Shown: positions 26,801 to 41,800 of the stretch, piece by piece
Numbering within the stretch: the stretch's first letter is position 1
How the letters are laid out: each line of letters starts with the position of its first letter
Assembly: GCA_907163375.1 (NCBI GenBank)
Contig: CAJQUW010004626.1
Span: 173,932 to 237,931, forward strand
DNA: 64,000 bases
Reading direction: 5' to 3'
From: Prostheceraeus crozeri
Lineage: Eukaryota; Platyhelminthes; Polycladida; Euryleptidae
The notes under the pieces: generated by a model
Told to the model about the DNA's origin: nothing
Databases searched by the model: none
The model's input: the letters and a program-made list of their open reading frames with translations, nothing else
Made by a program: the position numbers and the translations under genes

Positions 26801-29800
26801 TTTCTATGTCTGTAGACATCTTAGCTTCACATTCTTCTTGCCATATTTACAGAGACTACGAGAGTATTTCATCATCAAAAATCAATCTTAGTCATTATTG
26901 TTAATTTCACATCAATTTTTCTAACGAGACGAAAGTTTATGCGTTGTACTGAACTCTAAAAAGTGATTTTTCTGAAATGTTCATACAATTGTAAGCTAAC
27001 TGAAAGTAGCCCTCGTTGTAATTAACTTATTTTTTCGTAGTTCGCCTGATTTGACACCCATGGTGTGAAGGTTTTATTTGATTCAATTGCTGCAGTCAAT
27101 TAATCGAATAATCAGTGATGAACTTGATGATGCGATTTATATTGCAGGAACTTTGTTTAAAAAGGGTTTTTGAATGGTGTCTCACATGAGGCCTTCACCA
27201 TAAAAACCTTCAGCTAAATCAAAGAACCTTTTAAAAAGACTTTAGTGCTGTAATTTCTTACTATTAAAAGTAATTAACTAGAAGAAATATGATGAGTAGT
27301 CTTTACAGCCTCGCTACGATGTCCTATAGCATTCCCCCACATGTCCTGCAGACTTTTAAAGTTCAAAAATCATAAAATTTGTATTTTCAACATCTGCATC
27401 ATCAATCAATGATCATCATGCTTGTTAGAAAGTTAAATTGATTTTGCATCATTTTGAATAAGTTGTTTCTGGCGTCTATGATATAGCATATTCCAAACTT
27501 TTGCTTCTTATCATTTGCAGGCAAAACTTTGAGATTTTTACCGATTAGATTTATTATAGCGTTTTGAGGCCTACAAATGCTAAGACTAAGTGACTTGGCT
27601 CCTCGTTCATTAAATTTTGTCGAAGTTGAATGTGCGTGTGCATCTAATTTGTAATTCGCCCGCCGACATTGCGGACAAATAGAGAGTTTCTTGTCTTGTC
27701 TATATTAAGGCCCTTTCTTTTCTGTGGTTAGCATTTATACTTTACTACTTGTAAACTCATTGCAAATAGGACTAATATGTCACGCATTTTTGAGATGCAA
27801 ACGAATTAGATCAAAAGCACGTGTTTATTAAACGTTTGTTAAAAGTATCCTCAGGCGGAATATTATCACTGCTTAACAAACAAAATTTCAAACGCAGGCC
27901 TATATAATCAACCATCTACAAATCAGACAACTAAAACGTTCCTCTGAAAGTGTGATGTTTCTGTTTACTAAGTGTTTTCTACACGTCGGAGCCACTTGAA
28001 GGTCACATGCTGAAATCCACACCGATTTGAGGTGATTGACACACTTGTGGGCAGCGTGTAGTGCAAACAAAGGTGCGACCAAGGGTCACCAAATCGAAGT
28101 AAGAGCATCATCGTCCACCCCGACTTCTGCTTCCTGAAACCATCTTTATCCACCAACCTTCAGTTAGAATTCTAGGAGCCCTTTCTCCTGTGAAGAAACC
28201 GCTTTTTCCATAAAGACCCTCTGAAATTCAAGAACCTTCTAAAGCAAAATGAAGAACCCAAATTTGTCTTAAAACCCTGACAAGAACCTTTATTTCTAGC
28301 AGAGAATAATCGTGCAGTGTCTCAAAAAAGATCTTTAACTTCTTTGGAAATGTTCTCAGAGACACAATTCTCAAGGAAATTCTTCTTTATTCAAAATCGA
28401 AATTATTGCTGCTGAAATTGGGTTTCAGCAATTAATATTCAGTGCTGATGTTATCCTGTGTCAACCCGGATGCTTTGCATTTGTAGACAGCTGATAATCA
28501 ATTGGTAGAAGGTGAGCAAGCATGAAATATCAATCCTGAATTCTAAGAATTCTGCAATCATTTGCTGTCGAAAAATGTATTATTTTCTCATGTATGCTAT
28601 TCTTCACTATTTAAACTTTGATCTATCGTGTGAGCATGATAATCCCTCCCGGTATTCTTGAATTGTTTGCATGTAACAGATAAAGGTTCACTGATGGCTT
28701 TACCAAATGCGGTGGTTAAAAATTTGTATAATGTGGAGATTTCACCTTTAAAGTACATCTCCAAATAAAGCGTCCTTTCCACCTACAGCTGGCAGAAATC
28801 GACGCGCCAAAGGAGCAATGGATGATTGAGGTCCGATTTACAGAAGGACACATTTATTATGCTGAAGTACGTAGGGTTGAAGTGCTATCATTGTGACCAT
28901 CCTTTAAATAAGGTAGCAATTACTGTTGTTTCTGTGATTCATACGGAACTCATAAGCTATGTTTCTGTTATTTTGCTCGGTGGATGATTAAAATAAACCC
29001 ACAATGAAAGACTCTATGTAAAAAGTGGACCACAATGAGGATACCATTGCTGTCCATTTTTACACTGAATTCTATATCTAAGAAGCGGATCGCAATGATA
29101 CGTCCCCATGGAGTAACAAAGGATTGTCTTTCTCTTTCTGAAGGCTCATGTGAGGATAAAGATACTTCACAAAATATCTGCAGTAGGATTATGAGGCATT
29201 ACTGAGCTTTCATCATTTTCACTTCATTTTTGTGACGAATTCAAGTGATATTTCAAGATATTTCATCACCAATCTGTGGAGCATCCATGCATAGTAAAGC
29301 TCCCTATTACGACCCCTTCTTTCTTCATTGATTATGTTAGAAAGTAATTTCATTGAATAATTTTCAGATCGAATAACTAAAGAGAATGACAACTATTAAG
29401 TCAAAAAAAGACACCAACACCCTTGATTCCTCGACCGCACTCCCCTAACAAAAAATCGAACCGAAACTGGCGGTGGAGACGAGCTCGCACTATCTATGCT
29501 CGCACCTTCTTCACACCTTAGATATTCAATGGACTGCGACCTTTGTTGACAACATTCAGTTCATGTAGCGCATCTCAATAGCTTAAGCTTCCGGTTGTCA
29601 ATTCGAATCATTTTTGAAGACTTAAGCTCATGTTCTGTTAATTCAATGCATGCACATACTAAGTATTTAAGAAATTTCGTTCTGCAATATCTAATGCAAT
29701 TTTTCCTTGTGTCTAATAAAAGTTTTATCCCTTCGAGGCGTGGCATAATTTTGTGTCTCTCTTTGAAGACATTGCCGATAGATAGGACACATACTCGATA

Positions 29801-32800
29801 AGTAAAATTCAGTGAAATCTCTGTTGATGTTTCATCGGTTCGTGAATTCGACTTAAAAGGGTTTCGTTACAAATCTCTAAAAATGCAAAGATGCTGTTTT
29901 TCTTGTTCTGTGCGTTCCTTCAATATAATTATCAAACAATGTTATTGTTCTATTTCATTGATCTCGATCCATTATTAGCAAAAACAGCTGCATGATAAAA
30001 TATCTCTCGAATACAGTTGCGATTTACAGTCTAACATCTATTTTAGATTTTTCTTCACAAACAGTGATTGGTGATAAAGGTTGCATTTCCTTGTGCGGAA
30101 TCATACAGAGGATGCAACATATTCGTTATCTACTTAGAAGATAACTATAACATTTACTCACCAAATGGAATAATTACTGGAATTCACTGTTCTCATTATT
30201 AAGCATGTCGCAAGTAAGCAGAGGTTGCAAATTAATTAGAGGGCAAGTATTCTGTATCATTCGAGGAGTGTCAATTTGGCATAACATTAACTGATTACAT
30301 AATATGCTTCCTGTGATAAATAAATTCGTTAAAATAGATTAATGAATACGCTCCAAATGCTTTTTTGCTGTATTCACACAAATTACCGCAGCAACTGATG
30401 TCCATATTTTAAGTTAATTCATTTCCGTTTATTCAAAATATTTTGTTTAAGCTGATTCCAAACTGGCCCTTATTTAATCGTGGACATTCTATCTTAGAAT
30501 TTAAATCTCCAATAATTCTGAAAATCACAATTGTTTGACTTTAAGTTGATACAAAAAAATAATTTTGTGCTTGATCTATAGGAACCACTCATGACCTCCT
30601 ATAATGAAAGTTATCGAGTTATCATTCTAAACAGTATTAACAAGATCCTTTGATTATATTCAAAATGTTTTGATCCCCTTTTGTTCTGTAAATGGCTCAT
30701 TAAAATCAGAGCATTACTTGAAGAGATAAATAGCGGGTGCTATTTTCCCGCGGCTAACGAGTCCTGTATACGGGATGAGAGGAACACATGTGTATAGACC
30801 GGCTAGCATTATTCTATTACACATAAAAGAACTTTCATGACTCGGAATGACAAAGATAAAAAGTGGCGAGAATGTGTTGCATCCTTAGCGCTATCCAACT
30901 TTATACTGAGACCCTAGATGCTACTTGAGAGTGTGATCTCAATAGATGGAAGGAAAATGAGCAACATAAGATACATGGATGTCACTGCTATTCGCGCGTG
31001 CAGAGTAGAATTTGCATTAAACGGATAGCGTTCAGCTCATAGCGAAGCTTAGAAGTTTGGTGTGCGATTCAATTCCACAACTACAAGACGCCTCATGTGA
31101 ATGTTTCTAAAATAAACGATGACCCTGCAATCATCCCACGGAGTTGACTTGTCATCTCAACTTTAATATTTCTGTACATTAGTGACCATTGTTATCATTT
31201 CTTGCTATATTTCTGCACTAGTCACATGGCAAAGCAACATTGGAAAAGTGATATGGGTACGTATGGGTTATCTCCTCCCCACGATTTCAAATTTTTCTAA
31301 AATCCGTAGAAATGAATCAATCGTTACAAAACTTCAAGTGCACATGAGTGAGGATATTTTCTACCTACATGCCAAAAAATGTGAGAATTTGACAAGCACT
31401 TTTTGAATTAGGGGCGATAACTTGAAGTGAAGCGTTGTTGCACCTTGATTTGACTTCTTTTGATCTCACCGTCGGAACAGAAAGCACTTGAGGTCAACAA
31501 AGTCATTTCACGACAACTCCTGAAGTGACGATGACCAGGCCACATCCCCTACACTAACATTTTCAACTTAATAAAGGTGTGGCAAATTAGTGGTCGTGAG
31601 AAGATTTCAAATAACAGTGAATGAGACGGAGAGGGAGAGAGAACAATGCATGCACGAGTAGCAATAATGCGTCGAACAGACGAAGTCAGATCAGACTGTT
31701 GACATCGCTACTCTTCACGCTATTGTCTCTAACGCAAAAAGTACTAGTCTGATCTGCATGAATTTTTGTATGTGGGTAGAAAATATGCTCAAAACCGTCT
31801 GCCAGAAGCCTGGTGATGATTGATTCATTTTTGCAGATTTTAGACAAATTTGAAAACATGGGGAGATGACCCATAAGTACCCATGTGGCAGCTCGTGTCA
31901 GGGAACATGTCCCTGTTTGGATCACTGTTGGTCGGTCATACAATCGTCTAATAGCAGTGACTAAACATATACAATGCTCTTCAGCACGTGAGCAGTCGCA
32001 TTTGCGATCCAATTTCTCGATTGTGTCACGTGCTAGATTGAAAGATATTTTACCTATACCGTGAGCATTGTACATATCAAAGTGCACAATCCAGTCATTT
32101 GTCATCAAAAGGAATTCGTAACTCAGCTTTTGCTGCCACGATGAACAGCACTCATTGTGACATTGACTTCCTTGCTTGCCATCGGCTTCATTACCTGGAC
32201 TAGATTAGTGAGATGCATTATAATCCGGCAGCCAGAGCTAGTTTCTGCAGGGAGCGAGGCCGAAAACAGGACTTTCACGGAATGATGTACTGTATGTTAA
32301 TCCAATTGGACGCAGATTGCAATTTGGGTTTCTCCACATCAATGAGAAGCAGACCATGTCAAATTCTTCAGAGAAGTTTGTCAACGTCTTTTCGTGCGTC
32401 TGATAATTTTTCAATGATGATCGGAAGGACCAACATTTACAGACAAAATTTGTGGACAATTCGAACATGAAGGAATCGTGGTGAAGGAAGCATTTTGAAG
32501 GAATTCTCAGCAATCCACCAGTGATGAACGACAATTTTTCCTATCTCAGTAAGGCATCAAAAACTTCTGAATGCCCACTTGCTAAGTTGTTAACTAAGTA
32601 TTGTGTCACCGTTTTGGATCAGTTTGCACTTCTAGTCAACACGCCTAAACGATCTAATTATTTGCCCTTGCGTTTTTCTTGTGGCACATGACAAACAGGC
32701 AGAGGTAGACGCGATTCCGAATCGTGCGACTCATCGCACGATTAACTGAATATCATGCGATTCTGAATATTTTGAGATTTTCTCAGACTTATTGATTAGA

Positions 32801-35800
32801 AGCTTACAGTCAGTCTGGTTGACAAATTGCTCTCAATTTCTAGATGATTCGTTTCATTACAGATTCGATCATTTCCATTACAATTGTGACTATCAGACAC
32901 TAAGCATATTCAGACATTGAAATTATTCCTACCCTATTGTTTAATTTCTGTTTGTAATATTCGAGATTTCAGAATTGCAAATCAGAACATTGAGAAAATC
33001 GCAAACAAGGCACAGGTAGTCTTGAGAATCTATTATAAAGAATCTATTGCATTTGCTACGAACAGCTACTCTCCGATTGTAAGCTTAGAATTCGCTTTAT
33101 ACCACATCACTGAAGAAGTCTCATCGGCGCAGTATGTCTGGTGTCTTCAATCCGCCTTTTGTGTACTCGGGTTCGTGGCTATTGAGACGGGGACAGAGTG
33201 CGCGACATGCGTCGACTGCGTTTGGTCGATGCTTTTGGTGCCTAGTATCTGCATTAGCCAATTTGATACCTTTGGTCTTTATCAGTCATATTTTATCAGG
33301 AATTTGCCGATTTTTCCATCAATGTTGTAATTATGCATTAATCAATTGAAACCAAAGTTTTCTATGTGAGAGTACAATAACCGGGCATCTTCATCTTCTT
33401 CAGGCATTCTTCATCAGGCAAATTTCATTGATAAGTCAATTGGCAAAAAAATCGCGCGATTGATGTCGTAACGATTTATCAAGCGGAATCGATTGAGTGC
33501 GCCCTCCACCGCCACCAGGAAAGTGAACAACTGTCCTAATCACATTACTGAAGTTTTGGTGCATCAATTTTCTAGTATCGGTCAGCAATTACTCATTGCG
33601 TTACTTTTGCACAACCTCAAGGTCAAAAATGCGAGCAATACTAGCAAATGCTGACGGCGCGTTCTAAGTGTTTGTCTATTGTTGACTGACTGCACATGTG
33701 CAGCAATGTAAGGGTGAAGAGAACTTGGCTTGTTTTGATTATCTGAAATGAGTAATTCTGGTTGAGATGCAATATAACTTGTTACTGATACATATCTAAA
33801 AAGTAGTATGACCTATTTTCCTGGACACATTCAGTGATTGAAAAATTTTCAGCATTTGAAGCAGATTAACTGAGTTTGCTGAACATATTTACGTAACCCG
33901 CGATTGGCTATTTATCGGAAGATCATTTCAAGTATTTTTCCATATAAATTTCAGTAAGACTCTCCAAATTTGGTCAAAATTCAATCTAAAGTTTACGTAA
34001 GTCAAAGTAAATTTAAATAAAATCATCATCCTGTAGGAATCTCAGTTAACAACATAAAATAAACTAAGATTAAGTCTGCTGTTCAAAATGATAAATCTGC
34101 AATGAACTTTCAAGAAAAAAATTTGAATACATACGAAACTACAGTCCAAGTACTGAACTTGCTGGGACCTACCTACAGGGAACTATGGTACTACTCCATG
34201 AAGAAAATGAAATAAGGAACTATACTTGCTATTAATGGACCAATTGGTGACTAATTATTCATAAAGTTTAATATGCCTCCCAAGAGGACCGGTTTGTACC
34301 CCATCCTATCTAGTCTTAATTCGCAAACAATCTGTACACGATGGAAGATGCCATCAATTGCCTATTTCACTGCAGATGGGAACGGAGATTATCTGAATTA
34401 AAAAAATCCTTCATTTTGCTACCTAACTTAATATAAAAAAGTAACTAACCTGTATCAAATCAAATATACCTATAGCAACCTATAGCAAATATCAAAGTGT
34501 AGATCGTATTAATAATTTTAGAAAGGTAACTTATTCTGAAAGATTAACTACTGAAAATCATTAGCGAAGTATGATTGTAATGGAATATTGAAATTGAACA
34601 AAAAAAATACAGCACAAATAAAAAAGTAAGTGAGCATAAATCAACGAAGTTCATGTAATAGGCAACGTATAGGGTGAATTAAAGGAAACCTTTATAATGT
34701 AATACATGTGCCTAAGCTATTAATTACAGATATTGCAATAAACATTGTTTCTCACTAATACCACACTTCTGATGGGTCCAAACTATACAAGAACAGTACT
34801 TCAAAGATAAGCGATAAGACATTTGTAGCAATTGAATGTCCAATTAGTGCTTGCAGAAACTCGTGTCAAGTGGTCGAGCAACTTTCAGATCCTAACACGT
34901 CTCAATTATAGCGGTGAGCACACCGCTGTACTATCGACCTCAGAAGACGCAGGACGCCGAAGTCCCGTCACGGTTTTACTGGAATAAACATTATTATTAC
35001 CTCGAGAACAAAATTTTCTTTCCCGGGAGTTGCACATTATGAATTGTCTTTTTGTTAACAATAAACTATTCCGGTGTATGGTCAATTATGTGAATAATCA
35101 CGAGGCCTATAGCCCTTATGTTTACGAATTGTAGTCGATATCTCAGAATTTCTTGGTTTCAACTGCAAGTTGTCGCCCAAGCCATCGAATAGAAACTTCG
35201 GTAGTAGAAGCAAAATGTTTATTTAATACAGAAATATTGTGATGAAATTGTCGCAAAGTATGAATTTTTGCCTAGAAGAACCTTTATGCCAGCACAAAAT
35301 ACAAAGAATGTAATTCGTTTGCATGATTCTACTCATTTATTGAAACTTGGGCTGGGTTTTGGGTTTTGACTCAATATTTTGCCCAACCTTGCATGCGGCA
35401 CATCAGCGAACACTTTCTAGCTGCACGTGATCACGGGAATGCAGTCAGAACAAGATAAAAGGTTTACTAGGTTTCCTAAACATTAAATATTTTGAGCAAA
35501 GCTTTTGGAGAATTCAAAAGGTTGGCAAAGAGTTGCTGTACAAGTATCACCAAGAACTGGATCATGTTCACATAGAGCCATATGCCTTCTCTGAGATTTT
35601 CAAATGCATGCATATTAATCCGTTCGTGACATTTGAGTTGAATTACTTTGTAGAACGTCCTCTCTTATAGTTCTTCTTTCTGTCAATTTAGAACGTTTCT
35701 GTCTGCCTCACCGCTCTGTATTGGATTACTGTCCAGTATAAGCCAACGAGGCTAGCACAATCTCAATGCTCAATCTTCATATCTTGAAACATCTTGAAAT

Positions 35801-38800
35801 GAATTGCTCTAATCTAGAAGTCAATTATTAAAGACTAAAAATATTTTATAGAACATCATTTCGCTCTATCTCATTCCATCTCTCAATCAATTAAGAATTA
35901 TTTGATTGCTTCGAGTCATGGCCGCTCTCAACTGTCACTTATCGATCACACATTCTTATAATACGAGTCCAATGTTAGATTCCAGAATGAGTTTAAGATG
36001 ATGAGGTTATGAAATGTAAAGCTGATTTCGAAATAAATGCAGATTTTTAGCATTAGAATAATTAAAATGAAGATGTGTGCTAATGTGTGCGTTGCTTTAT
36101 CATTAAAAATATGATTGAAAGAACAGAGAATAAAAATTGATGAAATTAATCGCTGGAATGTCATCGGACTTATTAATCAGATCCCGCATTCCTATTGAAT
36201 TCAAAAACTATCTCAAATGGATTTCATTGTTTCACCTCTTTACGTAGAATAGAGAAGTGTGGATCTTTATCGCACTAGGTTGCTTAACGCTTAACTGCCC
36301 ATTCCTTTGCAATTTGACTTTCATACTGAGGTGTCGGATCTGATCGGATGTCCACGATTTTCCGCAGCCCGCTGAATTCCTATTTTCATAGGATGGCGGA
36401 TTGATTGATTTTTGTATATATTTTTGAGTACAGATTCCTAGAGGGTAAAAAATTTTTTTAAACGATTTTTAAGCTTTCAGTTTTTTTGTGTTTTTGAGAA
36501 GTTTCCAAGTATAAAGATATGAGATTTACTGATGCCAATTAATAAATATTGGGTTTAATAACATATTCCCATCTTTTATAAGTGTCCTTTTAGTGTAAAG
36601 ATGGATTTGATAATCACTTATGATATGTGCAATAATTTTCTGTACCTACACTGTATAGTAAGCATTAGAATTAAGCATGATAACCGCCTGTTGTATTTCA
36701 TTAAATAAATCAAAACTCATGTATTTATTGAATAGCTGAATAGTCAAAAGGACAAAAGAAGCAGTTTATTGCAATGTCTTTAAAATTTCAACAATATTTT
36801 AAAATCAGGTTTTCAAACCCCGGGTTTCGATAATGAATTCCGATTGCTAGAGAATTCATGGCTAGCTAGAGATGTGGATGCCAAGATTTGGAGTGCTGAC
36901 AAGAAATTGAGTTACTGTCAGAAAATGTGCATGTAAAAAGTGTGATGCACATATACAATGCAGTAAGCTTGCGAATATCATGTTTTCGACATTGCAGATG
37001 CTTCATTTCATATATCAAAACAGTGTTTGAGGTTGTCCACACATTTTTAGCATAGAGATCAGATATCTATGCTATTGTCCTCTCTAGTGCAGAGAAGACA
37101 AAAGATGACTAGGATGGCACCAGTCGGGACTCTGACAGCGGGTCTAGTTTAGGACTTCTCTGTCCTTGATTTGAGATAAATTCTGATGTAAATGCCGCAT
37201 AACCTGCGTTTTTCACGCAGAATGAGATCCAAATGAGATATGTCACCTGCTTGAATATGAATGAAATTGGGCCGTTAACAAAGCATGTAGACGACATGAA
37301 AGAAAAGTATAAGAATTGATTTTGTACCCACAGACTTATAATTCATGCTTCCATTTTTGCATGACTGATCTTCACAATCCATTGCAAACGATCCTGAGCA
37401 GAGTGATATCTTTCGTGTTATCAAGACACCAGTCTCATTCTATAAAACATGTACTTGTTTGCCAGTTTATCAAGGATTTTCTGTTCTATTCGGTAGACTT
37501 TTCGTGACTTATCGTCCACAACGATCACTACAGCTACAATCATTTCAGGTATACAATTCATTGAAACGATGATATAGCGTTAATAAGAGATGTTTCATAC
37601 TCTAAGTAGGTAATTATTAAGTATTGAAAGTTTTCCTTCTGGTGGATCCAGACAGAATTGCAAACAATAATCACAAATGACTCTGCTTTCAATTCATTTT
37701 TTATCGGTTATGAATGCATGTTGGAGATATTTTATGTCCGTTGTAGATAACATAGATATCCAACAACCCGACCTCTACGCTTTATAGGTTGTTAAAATGA
37801 ATATATTAAAAAGACACGATGAAAATGTTGGAAAAGCAAAAAATTAAAGAAACATCAGGTTTCTGTTTTAAAACATTTGAAAAAAGCATGCATTTTTAAT
37901 CATATAAGGAAAAATCTTTTGATTCTGTATACATGTACACACGTGTAAGGCAAATTTTTGGAACTTTTGGGCATTCTATTTCTAAAATACGAAAAATAAA
38001 ACAAATAAATCCCAAGCATCATGAACAAGCAAATCAAAGTTGTATACATATTACGATTGTGGTTGGGAGACTGCATCAAATATGGCATAACATAATGGCT
38101 TTCAAATTTTTCTCAACTTGTTAATTCTTATGCAATTACCTTAATCTATATGTCATTTTTTATCCGTCTTGAAATTTTTTTGGGATCACCCACAATGGAT
38201 TTTTGTTACCTTGTTTCAATCTCTGCAGTTGACACCGGACTTTTTGAGTGATTAGAAGGCCTCGGCATCACTGATTAGGAAGTCAGGTCAACCGATGCAC
38301 ATAAACAATCGAATTCTGTGACTTACATGTCATATCAATAGAAAAATCAATATCATAATATATCTACTTACCGCCCTGCTTTTGTGATGATCATTTCCGT
38401 TTGATTTTGGTAAAAATCGTACCACATATTCTGATTAAGCAAATCAATTGAAAACGGATTTCCATTTGATTCGCGACTCAAATTCGATTGTATCCTTGGC
38501 GCAAATAATCCCTCACCATCGGTTCGGTTGCACATGGCAAATCCGAAAACGGATCTTCCTCCGTAAGTAACTGGAACATCTTGCAATTTTTCAGCTGCAT
38601 CCATTTGACCCATCATATCGTCTGTGGAGATAGTTGACGGAAAGCCAGAACCAGCAGTTGTGATCTGATTCCCGCCAACCCAATAATGGTCTCTTGCTGT
38701 TCTTGTGGTTCCTGGCTCAGGATGTATACCTTTGCTGTCCCCGTGATAGTCTATCATTGGAAAACTATTGGGAATAACAGCTTGCGGCAACGTTTGACAG

Positions 38801-41800
38801 TCGTTCGGAATTATGCAATTAGGAGCCATGGGCGGCAAATAATCATTGCCAAAAGTTGAATGATTATAAATCGGCAAAGTTTGAGAGTAATAACTATTCG
38901 AATTTGTCCCTGATGAATTAGAGTTCTGAAGGTACATGCTCGAAGGTCCTGAAGCTACAAAACCGTTGAATCCTGAAGATCCTATCATGCCTGCGGATAC
39001 AGGATGTCCAACTGTTGTCATCGGACGATACGCACTCATATCTGACTCAGAGTCTCCTATAACTCCGTTCGGCAAGTTGTAATATCCTGTATATGAGTTT
39101 CCGCTAGAGGTGTATGGACATACAGTCTGGTGATGATCTTGGGTTTGAGCAGCATATTCATCTGATTCGATAGGAAGGGACTGGGGATACGTGGGAGCTA
39201 CAACAGCTAATGCGTTATTATTACTAAGAGTATCTGGTGAGTATACGTGATCCCACGGTACAGGGTGAACAAATTTTGAGTTGGAATTGTTATATGGTTC
39301 AAATGGAAGCGATCCTCTGTCGTAGAAATTCGGATATTCAGACAACTGTGGATGTGTCTGAAAGTAAAGAACAGAAACATTAGATTCAAAGATTTTTATT
39401 CGGCTTGATTCATCAAAAGGAGAACGATGTTGATGCGTTTCACAGATGGTTTTCTCATTCAACCAACTTAGTACAAAATCATGAATACAAATCCCCATAG
39501 ACGAATATATCTACAATAATACATATTTCAACTTCAAATATGCACAAGCTTAAAACAAAACATGACACAAGATACAATTCATTAAAAAGATTTTGTCTGT
39601 GGCACTCATTAAAATTTAAAGATTCTTCAAAAATTAGTTCAAAAATGACACTCATTAAATGTACAGATGAATGAAAAAATAATATTGCTAGAATTACAAC
39701 AAATTTTGATAGTTCTTGCACGAAGACTAATTTAGTTTTCGTGCAGACAAATTAAAATAGATTTGATATTCAACAAAATCCAGCCAGCCTTGCAAGTCTT
39801 ATTTTTATTTCAATCAATTTCTCAAACTAAACTCTGAGGAAATGCAAACTCTGTCTCATGCAAGGTGTATAATCTGCACAGCCACAAAATGTTAATGGAA
39901 TGCAATATCAAAAAGCATAAAACATGCTACGATGAATGAATGATAAAACACTGACAGGATAGGGCATTCAATGACACTCCGATTTTTTAGTTTAATTAAT
40001 GACTTTTTGAAGCTTTCTTTCTATATTACAAAGGCCCTATGTATGCATTTCCTTCTGACAGTGATGCTATTCATAATCAAAATTGGTTAAAGCCTCAATG
40101 ACTTGTGAAAAGTGGCATCAATAATTCATTTTTAAAGTACTTATACAATTCAAGGCAGATTCCCTGTTAGTTCACTGATTCTGATGCCGGCAACACTTCA
40201 GCAAATGTATTTCCAGAGTGCGCGTAGAATGGACTTGTGATCATCATTTTACTGTCACTTGCACATCATCAAAATCTTTATTTGAATGAATTATAAGCAA
40301 CATGGTCGATTTTTTCATCTAATATTTATGCCATTATGCTATTTCAGAATCAACTGGCACTGAATACAATGCATTGTGAGAAAATTAGCGATTAAAAGTA
40401 AAATCGGAGAGGAGAATTTTGGTGATCAAAGGCGGCAATAGTTATCTGCTATCCATGAAATGTAAAGTGACATAGAATGCTCCACAAACGTCTAATCCTG
40501 CATGTCGCTATACGATTCCATTTTGCGGAGTCTAAGCTGTTGATAACACTAACCAAGAACAGCAGCTTTCAATACGGAGGACCTTTTCGACCACCATCGG
40601 TACTACGCTGCAGTATGCATGTTCCCTTCATTTGTAAGCTAAGCCATTGTGGACGGATATTCTAAAATTGCTTGCAATCCCTCCCTGGCAATATATGCCA
40701 CTCTTGTAGCGTTCATATTAAAATTATCCCTTTAATATTTTCCCTCAAGTAAATTTCGACTTCATTTCTTTAAATTGATGAAATAATCTTATTTTTCACT
40801 CTTTCTACACACTAAGGATTTTGGTACTTAGTAGGACTTAGGTAAAAACTTAGGATTTCTGTCTATCTCAATTGATAAGGCTAGATCGGCGAAATATATT
40901 TTGATACAATTCATTGAATTATTTTTGTGCGTAAAAAGACTGAAAAATAATATCATTTCATCAATTTAAAAAAAATGACATCAAAGTGTTTCTTTACAAG
41001 ATCTATAGAAATTACTAAAAATTTTACTTCATCTCTGTCCTAAGGTTAAGATTGATTTGAAGATTCAAAATGTGGTGGGCTCTCATTTTTCCGAGAGGAT
41101 TTTCTGATTTACTTTTACCGATCAGCAAATTAGATAAGGGGGAGGACTATCACAACACCAGCATATGCATAATCACAATGTTTTGGATATTCATCATCAA
41201 CAGAATCGCATGAAAACATTATGTAACTTGAATTCACAGCAAATTATCGAATATCTTGGTAATCAAGAATGAGAGTCGTTTCACAATTTCAAATATTGAT
41301 TCACATCAACAAAACAAGCACGGGCAGGCAAATCGAGATAAACAAAATAATAAAAGTGTGAAAATGGTTACAGAATATTTTGAGTTGTATAAAAATTGAT
41401 CGAAACAGTCGGAACAGATGTGTACATGTACATGAAAGACAAGGAAACAAGCAATTGAATACGAATGGATAATAAGAACAGTGCTGAAACAAAAATATTA
41501 GCAGAATTACTCCCCCCATTCATATTTTACCGCATTCACGACAAAGTAATCTGGTAGCAGGGGCGTATCCAGGATTTTGAAAAGGGGGGGGGTACAAAAA
41601 TTAATGAATTTTTTGGGCCTACCACGAAGATTGTGCATATTCAACGCAAAGAAATATAATAATCATAAATAGTATAATCATGGTCGCATGTAATATTATC
41701 GATAATTTAATCTTCTCTTTCATATTCATTTTCGTTAATCCCGAATTTTGATATCCCACATTTTGATATACCGTAGCGTCCTAAAATTGAATTCAGTAAA

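Larger units (their letters stand above)
20665..38371 (-). other. tbr intron 2
   Basis: 17.7 kb intron that interrupts the T-box after MIITKAGR. It holds a PLE fragment (22.5-22.8 kb), a mariner (24.7-26.0 kb), an inverted repeat (31.25-31.9 kb) and two abutting dispersed repeats (32.2-32.7 kb). I see nothing else supportable in 26.1-31.2 and 32.7-38.3 kb. Confidence 0.85.

Noticed and set aside
32917-33330. 137-codon open frame
   Set aside because: Composition is not protein-like, no domain, no splice or start support; no homologous copy in the window.
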